Positions 24,208 to 32,726 of a DNA stretch of 64,000 bases are shown one piece after another; position 1 is the stretch's first letter, and every line of letters starts with the position of its first letter. The position numbers were made by a program, and so were the translations under genes. The stretch is taken from assembly GCA_033856255.1 (NCBI GenBank), contig JAWVFH010000046.1:62001-126000 (forward strand), read 5' to 3'. The notes beneath the pieces are model-generated. The model did not search any database and had not been told where the DNA came from. It was given only the letters and a program-made list of their open reading frames with translations. Origin of the DNA: WHSW01 sp033856255 (GTDB lineage Bacteria > Actinomycetota > Thermoleophilia > Solirubrobacterales > 70-9).

Positions 24208-26214
24208 CTAATCGTCGCGCTGATTGCGGTTCCACTCGACCCAGCCGACCCCGGCGCGGCCGTCGGCAGCCCGGATCCGGCACATCGCCCTGGGGAAGTG
24301 CGAGACGCGCCCGTCCGGGGCGATCAGGAGGATCGGGCCGAAGGCAAGCGGCTCGACGGCGAGCTCGAGTTCGTCCGGGCCGGAAGCGATCGTCGCCGAG
24401 GTGATCAGCCCGTTGTCGGCGACCTCCTCGGTCGCGGTGACGCTCGCGATCTCCGAAACCTCGCCGTCCTTCTGCACGTAGCCGACGCCGAAGCCCGGCA
24501 ACTGCGGCACCCCAACCGCGTGGGTGTGGGTGCCGTCGTCGAGATGCAGGCCGCTCCACATCCAGTCGCTTGCCCACCAGTCGCGTGAGCCCCATGAGTG
24601 GTCGCGCTGCCCCGGGCCCTCGAACTCGATCTCCTCGTCGCCGACGCGGACGGTGCCGCTGACGCGGCAGGGGATCTCGTAGCGGGTCGCCTGCCGCCAG
24701 GCGAACGGCGTCCCGTCGGTCTCGAACACCAGGTCGAAGCCGATGTCGACGGGCTCGCCCGACTCGCCTCGCAGGACCGCCGACGGATCGGCGAAGGCCT
24801 CCCCCGTCCCCTCGAGGGTGACGCGGAAACGCTCGAGTGGGCTCTCGCGGTGCTGCTCGGCGCGCAGCCCGTCGATCGCGATCACCTGTGCCCGGTCGTC
24901 GGGCTCGGGCAGCGGCGCCGAGGAGTCGACGAGCATGATCGTCGAACGCCCGGGCCCGCAGATGCACGCCGAATACAGGCACTCGTCGCGATTCGGCAGG
25001 CGGCCGATGCGGGCGTAGACGCCAAGCGACTGATCGTCGGCGACGCCGTCGAAGTAGTAGCTCTCGTTCCAGAGATCCTCCGGACCGGGTGGATGCAGGC
25101 CCTCGTCGGCCGGCTCGGGTCGCAGCGGCGCCGGGCGCTCGGTGTTCGCCTCCGGCAGCAGCTCGAGCGCGTCGAGGTCGATGATCTGCTGCGCCAGGCG
25201 GCGAAAGACGGTCGTGAACATCGCATCGCCGCGCTCGGTCTGCTCGACGACGATCGCGGCGGCGACGTTGATGACGATCCCCCAGAAGCAGCCGCGGCGG
25301 TAACCGTCCCAGCACTGCTCCCAGTCGAAGCCCTGCACGCCCTGGTCGAGCAGCCGCCGGTGGTAGCCGCGCACGAGCTCCTCCTCGCGCGCGCGCCGGT
25401 CGTCCGTCTCGAGTCCCGTGCCGAGGAAGTAGGCGACGTCGATCATCGAGGGCCCCCACCCCACCGTCTGCCAATCGACCGCCGTACAGGTGCCGTCGGC
25501 GAACAGGAGGTTGTCGAGGCGGTAGTCGAAGTGGACGATGCCGAGCGGCGGGCGCTGGTCCCCGTACCACCCGTCGAGGCTCGGGAGGAACGCGTCGATC
25601 GCCTCGGCGTGCTCGTCGCTGACGAGCTCCCCGTAGCGCGCCCGGAACACCGGCCAGAGCTGCAGCAACAGGTTCTGGTTGAGCGGGTTCGGCTGGTTGA
25701 GCCACTCCGCGGCGCTCAGCGCGAGGTCGTTCATCACCGGGGCATGGATCCGTGCCAGCGCGTCGAGGGCGACCTCCGCCTGCGCCGGCGTGCACCCGTC
25801 GATCTGGTCGCCCTGGGTGGCGCCGGCAATGTCGGCGAGCACGAGCGTGAACCAGCCCTCGCCCTCGTCGTAGGCCGCGAAATGACAGTCCGGCACGGAG
25901 TCGCCGAGCCTCGCGGCGAGGTTCTCGTAGAACGCGACCTCGCGCAGGTACGCCCCCATGCCGACGCCGGTCCCTCGGCTGTTCTCGTTGTCGGATGCGA
26001 GCTTGACGACGACGGTCTCGTCGGCTCCGTCGGCGCCGAACGAGACGCGGTAGTTCCGGCTCATCTGGCCGGTGCCGATCCGCTCGACTGAACCCAGCTC
26101 GAGCCCGGAACGGCCGAGCACACCGTCGAGCCACTCGCCGGTGATCCCGTCGGGTCCGCGGATGATGAGATCAGGGTTCGCGCCGATGGCGCGGACCCTA
26201 CGTGACGGAGCCAT
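24208..26214 (-). CDS. Fusion of an APH/choline-kinase-like domain with a CrtC-like (DUF7064-type) domain
   Basis: A 668-residue protein. Residues 1-360 form a phosphotransferase fold of the aminoglycoside/ecdysteroid-kinase superfamily: IGTGQMSRNYRV, VVVKLA (ATP Lys), IVHFDYRLDNLLF (catalytic H-x-D and metal Asn) and VDWQTVGWGPSMIDVAYFLG. Residues 390-668 resemble the hydroxyneurosporene-synthase/CrtC-like lipocalin fold, with GPGQRDHSWGSRDWWASDW as its typical signature. These two domains are often encoded separately. The substrate is unknown and probably a lipid or steroid-like molecule. ATG at 26212-26214 is chosen because upstream sequence overlaps the divergent promoter. Confidence 0.75.
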   Translation of the reverse strand: MAPSRRVRAIGANPDLIIRGPDGITGEWLDGVLGRSGLELGSVERIGTGQMSRNYRVSFGADGADETVVVKLASDNENSRGTGVGMGAYLREVAFYENLAARLGDSVPDCHFAAYDEGEGWFTLVLADIAGATQGDQIDGCTPAQAEVALDALARIHAPVMNDLALSAAEWLNQPNPLNQNLLLQLWPVFRARYGELVSDEHAEAIDAFLPSLDGWYGDQRPPLGIVHFDYRLDNLLFADGTCTAVDWQTVGWGPSMIDVAYFLGTGLETDDRRAREEELVRGYHRRLLDQGVQGFDWEQCWDGYRRGCFWGIVINVAAAIVVEQTERGDAMFTTVFRRLAQQIIDLDALELLPEANTERPAPLRPEPADEGLHPPGPEDLWNESYYFDGVADDQSLGVYARIGRLPNRDECLYSACICGPGRSTIMLVDSSAPLPEPDDRAQVIAIDGLRAEQHRESPLERFRVTLEGTGEAFADPSAVLRGESGEPVDIGFDLVFETDGTPFAWRQATRYEIPCRVSGTVRVGDEEIEFEGPGQRDHSWGSRDWWASDWMWSGLHLDDGTHTHAVGVPQLPGFGVGYVQKDGEVSEIASVTATEEVADNGLITSATIASGPDELELAVEPLAFGPILLIAPDGRVSHFPRAMCRIRAADGRAGVGWVEWNRNQRDD

Positions 26215-26233
26215 GGGCGACGGGTCGGCGGCG

Positions 26234-26263
26234 TTGACACGCCTGCGGCCCGGCGAATAGGCT
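26234..26263 (+). promoter_or_regulatory. Strong leaderless promoter for the membrane module
   Basis: TTGACA (26234-26239), 18-base spacer, TAGGCT (26258-26263), then exactly 6 bases to GTG at 26270. The -35 is perfect consensus. With the transcription start 6-7 bases after the -10 box, the mRNA begins at the start codon. Confidence 0.7.
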
Positions 26264-26269
26264 CGCGCC

Positions 26270-27004
26270 GTGGGAACATGGCTCGGGTCCCGAGCACGGC
26301 AGGCAGTATCCGCCGTGCGGGCGATCCGGGACGGGGTGACCGCCTTCTGGGGCACGGGCGACGCCACCCAGGCGGAGGTCGCCGACTCGTTCGCGACCTG
26401 GATCGCCCGATTGATCGTCGCCGTCTCGATCGCCGGGGCCCTGGTCTCCTATCAGGCAAGTCGAGTCTCGGGATCAGCGGACGGGCTCGACCAGCGTGCT
26501 CTGCGCGAGTCGAACTACGAGGAGGTCTCGCGGAACCAGATCCGCGCCACCGTCAGCAACCAGATGCGCGTGCTGGCGGAAATCGAAGACAGCCGGTACG
26601 CGGACGCCGAAGTCCGGAGAGAGCTGCAGTCGAATCCCGACTCGGTCGGGCTGCAGGTCGAGCACCTGCGCGAGCAGCGCCGTTACGAGGCCATCGCGAG
26701 CCTGTTCAACGCCAGGTTCCAGACGGACGCCAACGGCGCGCTGAGCTACGACCCCGACTATGTCCAGAGCTATTACGAGGCACAGGACCAGGCGCTGGCC
26801 GAGCTGCGGCCCGAGCAGGCACGTGAGTCCGCCGGGCGCGAACACGAACGGGCGGTCGGCTACGTGCGTGCCGCTGCGCTGCTGGCGGTGGCGCTGTTCT
26901 TCCTCACCGTCGCGACGCTGACAGCGCGCCGGCTCGGCAGGCGAATGGCGGTGATCGGCGGGCTGGCGATCGTCGTCGCCCTGATCCAGTACGCGGTGGC
27001 CTGA
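26270..27004 (+). CDS. Three-helix membrane protein, short partner of the TPR protein downstream
   Basis: A 244-residue protein I do not recognise. It has one membrane helix (about 44-64, ARLIVAVSIAGALVSYQ), a soluble, charged 130-residue segment rich in Arg and Glu (probably helical), a second helix (about 198-218) and a third at the very C-terminus. The layout of helix, 130-140 residues, helix, short basic linker, helix is repeated by the first 235 residues of the next gene, so the two look like paralogous modules. It is leaderless from GTG. The next gene begins 3 bases after its stop, so they form an operon. Confidence 0.7.
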   Translation: MGTWLGSRARQAVSAVRAIRDGVTAFWGTGDATQAEVADSFATWIARLIVAVSIAGALVSYQASRVSGSADGLDQRALRESNYEEVSRNQIRATVSNQMRVLAEIEDSRYADAEVRRELQSNPDSVGLQVEHLREQRRYEAIASLFNARFQTDANGALSYDPDYVQSYYEAQDQALAELRPEQARESAGREHERAVGYVRAAALLAVALFFLTVATLTARRLGRRMAVIGGLAIVVALIQYAVA

Positions 27005-27007
27005 GGG

Positions 27008-29167
27008 ATGACCGCGCGCGACCAGGACTCGTCAGCGCGAACCGCCTCGGATCCGCGCGCCAGGCGGGTCGCGTTCTGCGCCGTGCTGGCCACGCTCGCG
27101 GCGGCCGTCGCGGGCTACCTGCAAAGCGAGGCGAGCAAGGACGCCGGCGCCAGCGGGACCGACGCGCAAGAGCTGTCAGCGGCTGCATTCGCCGAGGGCG
27201 ACCGCGCCAGCGAACAGGCCAATCTCCAACTCGAGTACTTCCTGCGCCAACAGCTCCACCTTCGCGACGCGGCGCTGGACGTCGAACTGCGCCGCTTCTC
27301 GAACGTGCCGGCCCGTGAGCTTCGGTTCGACGAGAAGCGATCGCGGTTTCTCGCCAAGGCGGCATTGAGCAGGGCCCTCGTGATCAGCCGGTCCGCGATC
27401 AGCGGCGTCGCCCCGATCACCTCCCAGAGCATCGAGGGGCCCGACAAGGACCCGGCGTTTCCCGCCCGCTTCCTGCTCGACAACGGCGAGGGCGCCGCGA
27501 CCAAGCTCGCGCTCAGCGACGCGGCTACGGAGTACGCGAACGAGCGCGGTGGACAGGTCGCCGTCTACGTCGCGATCATCGCCATCTTCGCCGTCGCGAT
27601 CTACCTGTTCGGATTCTCGCTTTCACCCCACGGTCGGCCCAACCGTCCCCTGTTCGCGACCACGGGGGTCCTGCTGGCGGCCGCGGGGCTGATCTGGGGA
27701 GCCAAGGCCGCCGTCGCACCTCCCGCGCGACCCGACGACCGAGCCGCGGCCGCGTACGCGGAGGCCCAGGTCGCGACCGGGATCCAGGACTACGACACCG
27801 CGCTGAGCCTCTACAACGAGGCGATCGACCTGCGGCCGAAGTTCGCGCTCGCCTATCGCTATCGCGCCCAAGCCCGTTTCGCCGCCGCCTCGCCCCAGGC
27901 GAAGGAGAGCGCGAGGGTCGACCTGAGCTCGCCCGATGCGCTGCGCGGCACGATCGCCGACCTCGAGCGGGCGCAGGATCTCGGGCTGACCAACGGCAGC
28001 ATCGTCAACCAACTCGGGGTCTCCTATCTGCTGCTCGGCCTCCAAGAGCGCGATCCCGCAATCCTGAGGCAGGCGGTCGAGCTCGGCGAGAAGGATGCGG
28101 AGCTCAACCCGGACAATCCGGTCTATGGGCTTGCGATCGCCCACCTCGCGCTCGGCGAGGAGGACGTGGCGCTGACGTTGATGCAGCGCGCCGCCGCCGA
28201 GATCGCGGCTCGCGATCCGAGTCAGGTGGCGGACGCGATGACCGAGCTCGAGGTCCTTTCCGACCACTATCCCGAGCTTCGCGAGTCGGCCGCGGGGCTC
28301 AAGGAGCTGCTCGTCAAGACCGTGCTTCAGGCGAGGGTTCCGACACCGGACGGTGGGCTCACGTCAGCCGACCGCGACGTCGACAGCCTCGACGCGTACG
28401 TCTGGGCGGGTGGCCTCGAGGCCGCGGTCGATTTCGCCGACCTGCGTCCGCATCACGAGCGAACCTGGATCGAGTGGTATCGCCGCGACCCGCAACTCGG
28501 CTGGTTCGCGATGCCGTTCGCATCGGGCGCCCCCGGGGTCGGGCAGGGGTCCTTGATCTGGGACTACGGCCGCAGATTCTGGTTTGCGGCCAGCTACTAC
28601 CTGCGCGACGCACCGCTGCCCGTCTGCCTGCCGGCGGCCGCGTACAGGGCCGAGCTCTACGTCGAGGGCAAGCTGGTCGACACCGACAAGTTCAGATCGC
28701 GGACCGCCTCGCTCGAACCGGCCGTCGATCGAGTGATCGGCTACCGGATCTGCCGGCCTGGCGGCTGGCAGCCCTCGTCCAAGGCGCTGCCGGGGCTGGT
28801 CAACGGGTTCACCAACGACGACGGATCGCGCGGCGTCTACGTCATCCGCCTCGCCGACAGCGAGGGTCTGGGCAGCATCGTTCCCGAGTCCCGGCGCGCC
28901 CGCTACGCCGTAGCGCCGATTGTCAAGGCGTTCAGCGGCCTGCTGCCCGCAAGCGCTACGGCGAGCCACCCCGTCCCCGTCGCCTTCATCGGCACCGACG
29001 ACGAGGCCGTTCGCAGCTACACATACGACGGTGGCCAGGTCCGCATCGGCGTCAGCCGTCAGCTCGACGGCTCGCTCTTCGTCGGCCTCGTCTACGGCCC
29101 CGACGCCTGGTGGACGGGGAGCAGCGAGGCCAGGGACGTGTTCGGCTCGATCAGCGAACGGGGGTGA
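27008..29167 (+). CDS. Membrane-anchored TPR protein with unrecognised C-terminal domain
   Basis: A 719-residue protein. Membrane helices are near 22-38, 182-203 (VAVYVAIIAIFAVAIYLFGF) and 214-232. A tetratricopeptide region follows (about 240-420: IQDYDTALSLYNEAIDLRPK, FALAYRYRAQARF, ELNPDNPVYGLAIAHLALGE). The last 280 residues (starting near VWAGGLEAAVDFADLRP) form a globular domain I cannot name, with FRSRTASLEPAVDRVIGYRIC and VRIGVSRQLDGSLFVGLVYG; it should be on the same face as the TPRs. The N-terminal third mirrors the preceding gene. A role in a surface or signalling complex is likely but unproven. Confidence 0.7.
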   Translation: MTARDQDSSARTASDPRARRVAFCAVLATLAAAVAGYLQSEASKDAGASGTDAQELSAAAFAEGDRASEQANLQLEYFLRQQLHLRDAALDVELRRFSNVPARELRFDEKRSRFLAKAALSRALVISRSAISGVAPITSQSIEGPDKDPAFPARFLLDNGEGAATKLALSDAATEYANERGGQVAVYVAIIAIFAVAIYLFGFSLSPHGRPNRPLFATTGVLLAAAGLIWGAKAAVAPPARPDDRAAAAYAEAQVATGIQDYDTALSLYNEAIDLRPKFALAYRYRAQARFAAASPQAKESARVDLSSPDALRGTIADLERAQDLGLTNGSIVNQLGVSYLLLGLQERDPAILRQAVELGEKDAELNPDNPVYGLAIAHLALGEEDVALTLMQRAAAEIAARDPSQVADAMTELEVLSDHYPELRESAAGLKELLVKTVLQARVPTPDGGLTSADRDVDSLDAYVWAGGLEAAVDFADLRPHHERTWIEWYRRDPQLGWFAMPFASGAPGVGQGSLIWDYGRRFWFAASYYLRDAPLPVCLPAAAYRAELYVEGKLVDTDKFRSRTASLEPAVDRVIGYRICRPGGWQPSSKALPGLVNGFTNDDGSRGVYVIRLADSEGLGSIVPESRRARYAVAPIVKAFSGLLPASATASHPVPVAFIGTDDEAVRSYTYDGGQVRIGVSRQLDGSLFVGLVYGPDAWWTGSSEARDVFGSISERG

Positions 29168-29217
29168 GCCCGCGCGCGGCGCGCGAGAGCCGAGCGGGGC
29201 TAGGAAGCAGGGAGCGA

Positions 29218-29234
29218 CGTGTGCTCCGCACACG
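29218..29234. terminator. Short perfect hairpin between convergent genes
   Basis: CGTGTGC, loop TCC, GCACACG: a 7-base perfect stem with a 3-base loop, 50 bases after the TPR gene and 42 bases after clpP on the other strand. It could end either transcript. There is no T-run. Confidence 0.45.
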
Positions 29235-29275
29235 AGCGACCGATGACGCCGCCCCGCGACGGCTATCGCGCGCCG

Positions 29276-29860
29276 CTAGTGGTTCTCGATCACGCGGTCG
29301 ACGATGTGGTACTCGACCGCCTCTTCGGCGGACATGAAGTAGTCGCGATCGGTGTCGTTGGTGACCTTCTCGAACGGCTGCTTCGTGTGCTTGGCGATGA
29401 TCTCGTCGAGGCGGCGCCGGACGTCGATGATCTCCTTGGCGTGGATCTCGATGTCGGTCGCCTGGCCCTGGAAGCCGGCGGAGACCTGGTGGATGAGGAT
29501 CTTCGAGTTCGGGGTCGCCATCCGCTTGCCCTCGGCACCGCCGGCGAGCAGCAGCGCGCCCATGCTCATCGCGACGCCGACGCAGATCGTCTGCACGTCG
29601 GGCTTGATGTATTGCATCGTGTCGTAGATCGCGAGCCCCGCATAGACCGAGCCGCCCGGCGAGTTGATGTAGATCGAGATGTCCTTGTCGGGATCCTCCG
29701 ACTCGAGGTGGATCAGCTGGGCGACGATCAGATTCGCGATGTCCTCGGTCACCGGGGTGCCGAGGAAGATGATCCGCTCGTTGAGAAGGCGGGAGTAGAT
29801 GTCGAAGGCGCGCTCGCCGCGAGACGTCTGCTCGACCACCATCGGTACCAGGGGGCTCAT
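29276..29860 (-). CDS. clpP: ATP-dependent Clp protease proteolytic subunit
   Basis: A 194-residue serine peptidase forming the Clp barrel. Catalytic Ser is in GVAMSMGALLL, His in ILIHQVSAGFQG, Asp in DTDRDYFMSAEEA. The start ATG at 29858-29860 gives MSPLVPMVVEQTSRGERAFD, the usual propeptide-like beginning. Its expected neighbours are tig upstream and clpX downstream; both are present in the window and on the same strand but 4.6 and 6 kb away. Only one clpP is in the window, whereas actinobacteria usually carry two. Confidence 0.96.
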   Translation of the reverse strand: MSPLVPMVVEQTSRGERAFDIYSRLLNERIIFLGTPVTEDIANLIVAQLIHLESEDPDKDISIYINSPGGSVYAGLAIYDTMQYIKPDVQTICVGVAMSMGALLLAGGAEGKRMATPNSKILIHQVSAGFQGQATDIEIHAKEIIDVRRRLDEIIAKHTKQPFEKVTNDTDRDYFMSAEEAVEYHIVDRVIENH

Positions 29861-29904
29861 GGCGCGTGAGTGTATAGAAGCGCTCACGCGTCTCAGGCAA
29901 GAGC

Positions 29905-29934
29905 TTGACCGCGCCGCTCGGCGCGGGTTAGGAT
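29905..29934 (+). promoter_or_regulatory. Promoter with a palindrome in its spacer, before the lipoprotein gene
   Basis: TTGACC (29905-29910), 18-base spacer and TAGGAT (29929-29934). The spacer is filled by a perfect 7-base inverted repeat, CCGCGCC/GGCGCGG (29909-29915 and 29920-29926, 4-base loop), a position where a bound repressor or a MerR-type activator would control the promoter. The leader before ATG carries a GGAGG site. Confidence 0.5.
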
Positions 29935-29989
29935 CGCGGCTGCGCGGCGGGGCTCCTCTGCGTCGACCCGAAGGCATGGAGGTTCTCCG

Positions 29990-30649
29990 ATGAATGTTCG
30001 ATCCCCGGCGCTCGCTGCGCTGTTCGCGTTCGCTGCTCTGCTGCTCGCTGCCTGCGGCTCGGGCGAGACCACGGCGACGGTCACGGTGACCGCCGATGGG
30101 GCCGCGGTCGACCAGGTCGGCGTCATCGACCCGGGTAAGCCGGTCGGAGACGAGCCGGGCGTGGTCGCCGACTCAGAGCCGCGGCTGAGCTTCAAGGGCG
30201 GCGACGATCTGCCCGCGACCGCCTTCTTCGACGAGCCGCCATCCGGCGTGATCACGGTGACGATGGGTGCGGGGGAGATCCTGGCCTTCCGCCAGACGGC
30301 CGGCGATCCATCGTGGGAACAGGGGGCGAGGGACCGGATCCAGCAGGGCGTGTGGGCGTTCTACGGCGACGGACGCGCGTTCTTCGACACCGTTGACGTC
30401 CGTCGTGACCTGTTCCCGCTCAGCGGCGGCTGGCGCAAGGAGAAGGAGATCGTCGGCTTCGACATCGGCGGCCAGGTGCAGGACTCCTACTCGGGATTCA
30501 TCACCTCCGAGATGCTCGGCACCGTCGACCTCTCGGTGGACCCGCCGGTGGCGACGTTCAACTGGCGCACGCAAACCGGCGGCCCCGGCGATCCGGGCGG
30601 CGCGGGCAGCGCCACCTTCGACGCCAAGATCACGATGCTCCAGCGCTGA
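29990..30649 (+). CDS. Lipoprotein of unknown function
   Basis: A 219-residue protein with a lipoprotein signal (ALFAFAALLLAAC, Cys at about 22) followed by a Thr/Val/Gly-rich stretch. The mature domain (GVITVTMGAGEILAFRQTAG, WAFYGDGRAFFDTVDVR, IVGFDIGGQVQDSYSGFITS) looks all-beta. I do not recognise a family. The Cys would be diacylated and anchor it to the outer face of the membrane. It has its own promoter and a good ribosome site, and stands 76 bases before the PrsW-like gene on the same strand. Confidence 0.7.
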   Translation: MNVRSPALAALFAFAALLLAACGSGETTATVTVTADGAAVDQVGVIDPGKPVGDEPGVVADSEPRLSFKGGDDLPATAFFDEPPSGVITVTMGAGEILAFRQTAGDPSWEQGARDRIQQGVWAFYGDGRAFFDTVDVRRDLFPLSGGWRKEKEIVGFDIGGQVQDSYSGFITSEMLGTVDLSVDPPVATFNWRTQTGGPGDPGGAGSATFDAKITMLQR

Positions 30650-30725
30650 GCGCCCGATCATTGCGTGAGGATCGCGCCCGCACGCCCTGCCTCGGTCCGG
30701 CGCAATCTGAGAGCCTGCTCCGCGA

Positions 30726-31817
30726 ATGGACCCGTTCGGCGCCGACGACCTGATCCTCGCCTACGCCCTCGTGCAGGCGGTCTTCGCGCTTCTGATCGTC
30801 CGCTTCCTCGACCTCTACGAGCGCGAGCCGATCGCGATCTGCGCGCTGATGTTCCTCTGGGGCTCGATCGTCGCCGCGATCCTCGCCTCGCTGGGCAACA
30901 CGGCCCTCGAGGGCCAGCTCCCCCGCGATATCGACGCGGTCTTCGGCCCGGCGATCTCGGCGCCGGTGGTCGAGGAGCTGGCCAAGGGCCTGGCGCTGGT
31001 GATCGCCTTCGTCGCCTCGCGCTGGGTCGGGCGCCGCTTCGGCTACTTCGAGTTCGACGGCGTCACCGACGGGATCGTCTACGGGGCCGCGGTCGGGATC
31101 GGCTTCGCCTTCACCGAGGACCTCTACTACTTCTTCCGCGAGGCGCGGCTGGGGGGCGTCGCCGACGCGCTCTCGGTCTTCGTCGACCGCCGCGACTTCT
31201 TCGGCCCGGCGATGCTCCGCCACGCGATCTGGACGGCGACCTTCGGCGCCGGGCTCGGCGCCGCCACCTGGTCGCGAACCTGGCTCGGGCGGATCGGCTG
31301 GCCCCTCCTCGCCCTCTCCGCCGCGATGCTGATGCACGCGATCAACAACGGCCTGGAGACGATCCTGCTCTCGATCAAGTACGGCTTCCAGACCACGTAC
31401 GAGTACCTCGCGATCGGCGTCCCGGTCGACCTCGCCGATCGCATGGACGCCTCGGCGGCCTCGGCGACCGAGGCCCTGAAGTGGATCTCGTGGGCGTACG
31501 TCGTCCTCTTCTTCGCAGCGATCGCGCTGTGGCTGCACCACCAGCGGCGGGTGATCCGCGAGGAGCTCGAGGCCGAGGCCGCGGCCGGCCTGGTCTCGGC
31601 CGAGGACGCGACGACGGCCGCCAGCTTCACCGCCCGCACGCGGCGCGAGCTCGCCCAGGTGCGCTCGGGCGACTTCGAGGGCGCCCGCCGCACCAGCTCG
31701 CTCTGCCGAACGCTCGCCGAGCTGGCGTTCACGAAGCGGCGGCTGTCGGGGCTCGAGGATCCCGAGGCCGAGGTCGAGCGCCGTCGCGAGAGCGTCCGCG
31801 ACGTGCTCGCGACGTAG
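30726..31817 (+). CDS. PrsW-type intramembrane metalloprotease
   Basis: A 363-residue membrane protein with eight or so helices. The PrsW family motifs are present: VVEELAKGL (EExxK zinc site), GIGFAFTEDLYYF, LRHAIWTATFGAGLG, and AAMLMHAINNGLE. PrsW-type proteases cleave membrane-anchored anti-sigma factors in the known case. No membrane-anchored anti-sigma is in the window, so its target is open. A long charged C-terminal tail (about 285-363) is cytosolic. It may be read from the same promoter as the lipoprotein upstream. Confidence 0.85.
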   Translation: MDPFGADDLILAYALVQAVFALLIVRFLDLYEREPIAICALMFLWGSIVAAILASLGNTALEGQLPRDIDAVFGPAISAPVVEELAKGLALVIAFVASRWVGRRFGYFEFDGVTDGIVYGAAVGIGFAFTEDLYYFFREARLGGVADALSVFVDRRDFFGPAMLRHAIWTATFGAGLGAATWSRTWLGRIGWPLLALSAAMLMHAINNGLETILLSIKYGFQTTYEYLAIGVPVDLADRMDASAASATEALKWISWAYVVLFFAAIALWLHHQRRVIREELEAEAAAGLVSAEDATTAASFTARTRRELAQVRSGDFEGARRTSSLCRTLAELAFTKRRLSGLEDPEAEVERRRESVRDVLAT

Positions 31818-31825
31818 GCCAGCGC

Positions 31826-32674
31826 TCAGGCGTTCTGGTTCAGCTGGTTCTTCTTCGGCACCGGGCAGGAACCGGGCTTGCCGCCGTCGTAGCCCTGGGC
31901 GAAGAAGTCCTGGCGCAGCGCGGAGCTGCCGTGGGCGCCGGGCGCCTTGATCGGCGTCTCGGGTGAGTCACCGCTGATGTCGACGAGGCCGAGGATCTCG
32001 CCGATGTCGCCCTCCTCGAGCAGGCCGCGGGTGTAGACCGTCTTCGCCCAGACTCCGGCCAGGCAGTCGGCCTGCAGCTCGAGCTGGGCCGAGACGATCC
32101 CCGGGGCGCCGAAGAGGCCGAGCAGGTCCTGGACACGGTGCGCGTTCTCGTGCGCGACGACGACCGCTGTTGCCGCATCCCCGAACTTCTCGGGGTACTT
32201 CTGGAAGAACGTGAGCGGGAAGTAGATCGACTCATCGGCCGTGCAGTAGAACGGGCCCGTCCGCACGCTCGCCTTGACCCCGCAGGCGGACTTCAGCTTG
32301 CTGTCGAAGATCAGCTCCTTGGCCGGCGAGTACTTGTAGCCGGAGCCGTTGAACTGCTTCTGCCAGTAGGTGGCGACGTCGCCGTCGACGGTGTGGATCC
32401 AGTCGGTCGTCGACAGCCCGGCCGAGCCGCGGATCGCAGGCACGCTCGGCTCACCCTGCGCGGCGCGCAGCTCCGCGAACTGATCCAGTACCTCGGCCCC
32501 CTGGGGCGTCTTCGTCGCGGCGGGGTCCGCCGCGTCGACGGCGACCGCGGTGGGCTCGTTGACGGTTACCTCGGTGCCGGCGCTGCTGCTGCTGCTGTCG
32601 TCGCCGCAGCCGGCGAGCCCGCCGAGGGCGAGCGCGGCGACGAGCGCGAGGACCGATGCCAGGGCGGACCGCAT
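31826..32674 (-). CDS. Lipoprotein neutral zinc metallopeptidase (YpfJ family)
   Basis: A 282-residue protein with a lipoprotein signal (LALVAALALGGLAGC) and a Ser-rich linker, then a putative neutral zinc peptidase domain: YWQKQFNGSGYKYSPAK, PFYCTADESIYFPLTFF, VVVAHENAHRVQDLLG (HExxH) and QLELQADCLAGVWA (third zinc ligand Glu/Asp). This is the Zn_peptidase/YpfJ family; substrates are not known. It should face outward, on the membrane. It is convergent with the PrsW-like gene (8 bases apart) and divergent from the TrkA-RyR gene. Confidence 0.88.
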   Translation of the reverse strand: MRSALASVLALVAALALGGLAGCGDDSSSSSAGTEVTVNEPTAVAVDAADPAATKTPQGAEVLDQFAELRAAQGEPSVPAIRGSAGLSTTDWIHTVDGDVATYWQKQFNGSGYKYSPAKELIFDSKLKSACGVKASVRTGPFYCTADESIYFPLTFFQKYPEKFGDAATAVVVAHENAHRVQDLLGLFGAPGIVSAQLELQADCLAGVWAKTVYTRGLLEEGDIGEILGLVDISGDSPETPIKAPGAHGSSALRQDFFAQGYDGGKPGSCPVPKKNQLNQNA

Positions 32675-32713
32675 GGACGCGGCATTGTGCCAGTTGCGGG
32701 GGCGGGGCGAGTG

Positions 32714-32719
32714 TAGGCT
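32714..32719 (+). promoter_or_regulatory. TAGGCT -10 box before the TrkA-RyR gene
   Basis: TAGGCT ends 7 bases before GTG at 32727, matching the -10 box and spacing of the promoters at 26258, 42064 and 52547. No convincing -35 is visible (TTGCGG only 14 bases upstream). Confidence 0.4.
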
Positions 32720-32726
32720 CGCCGGC

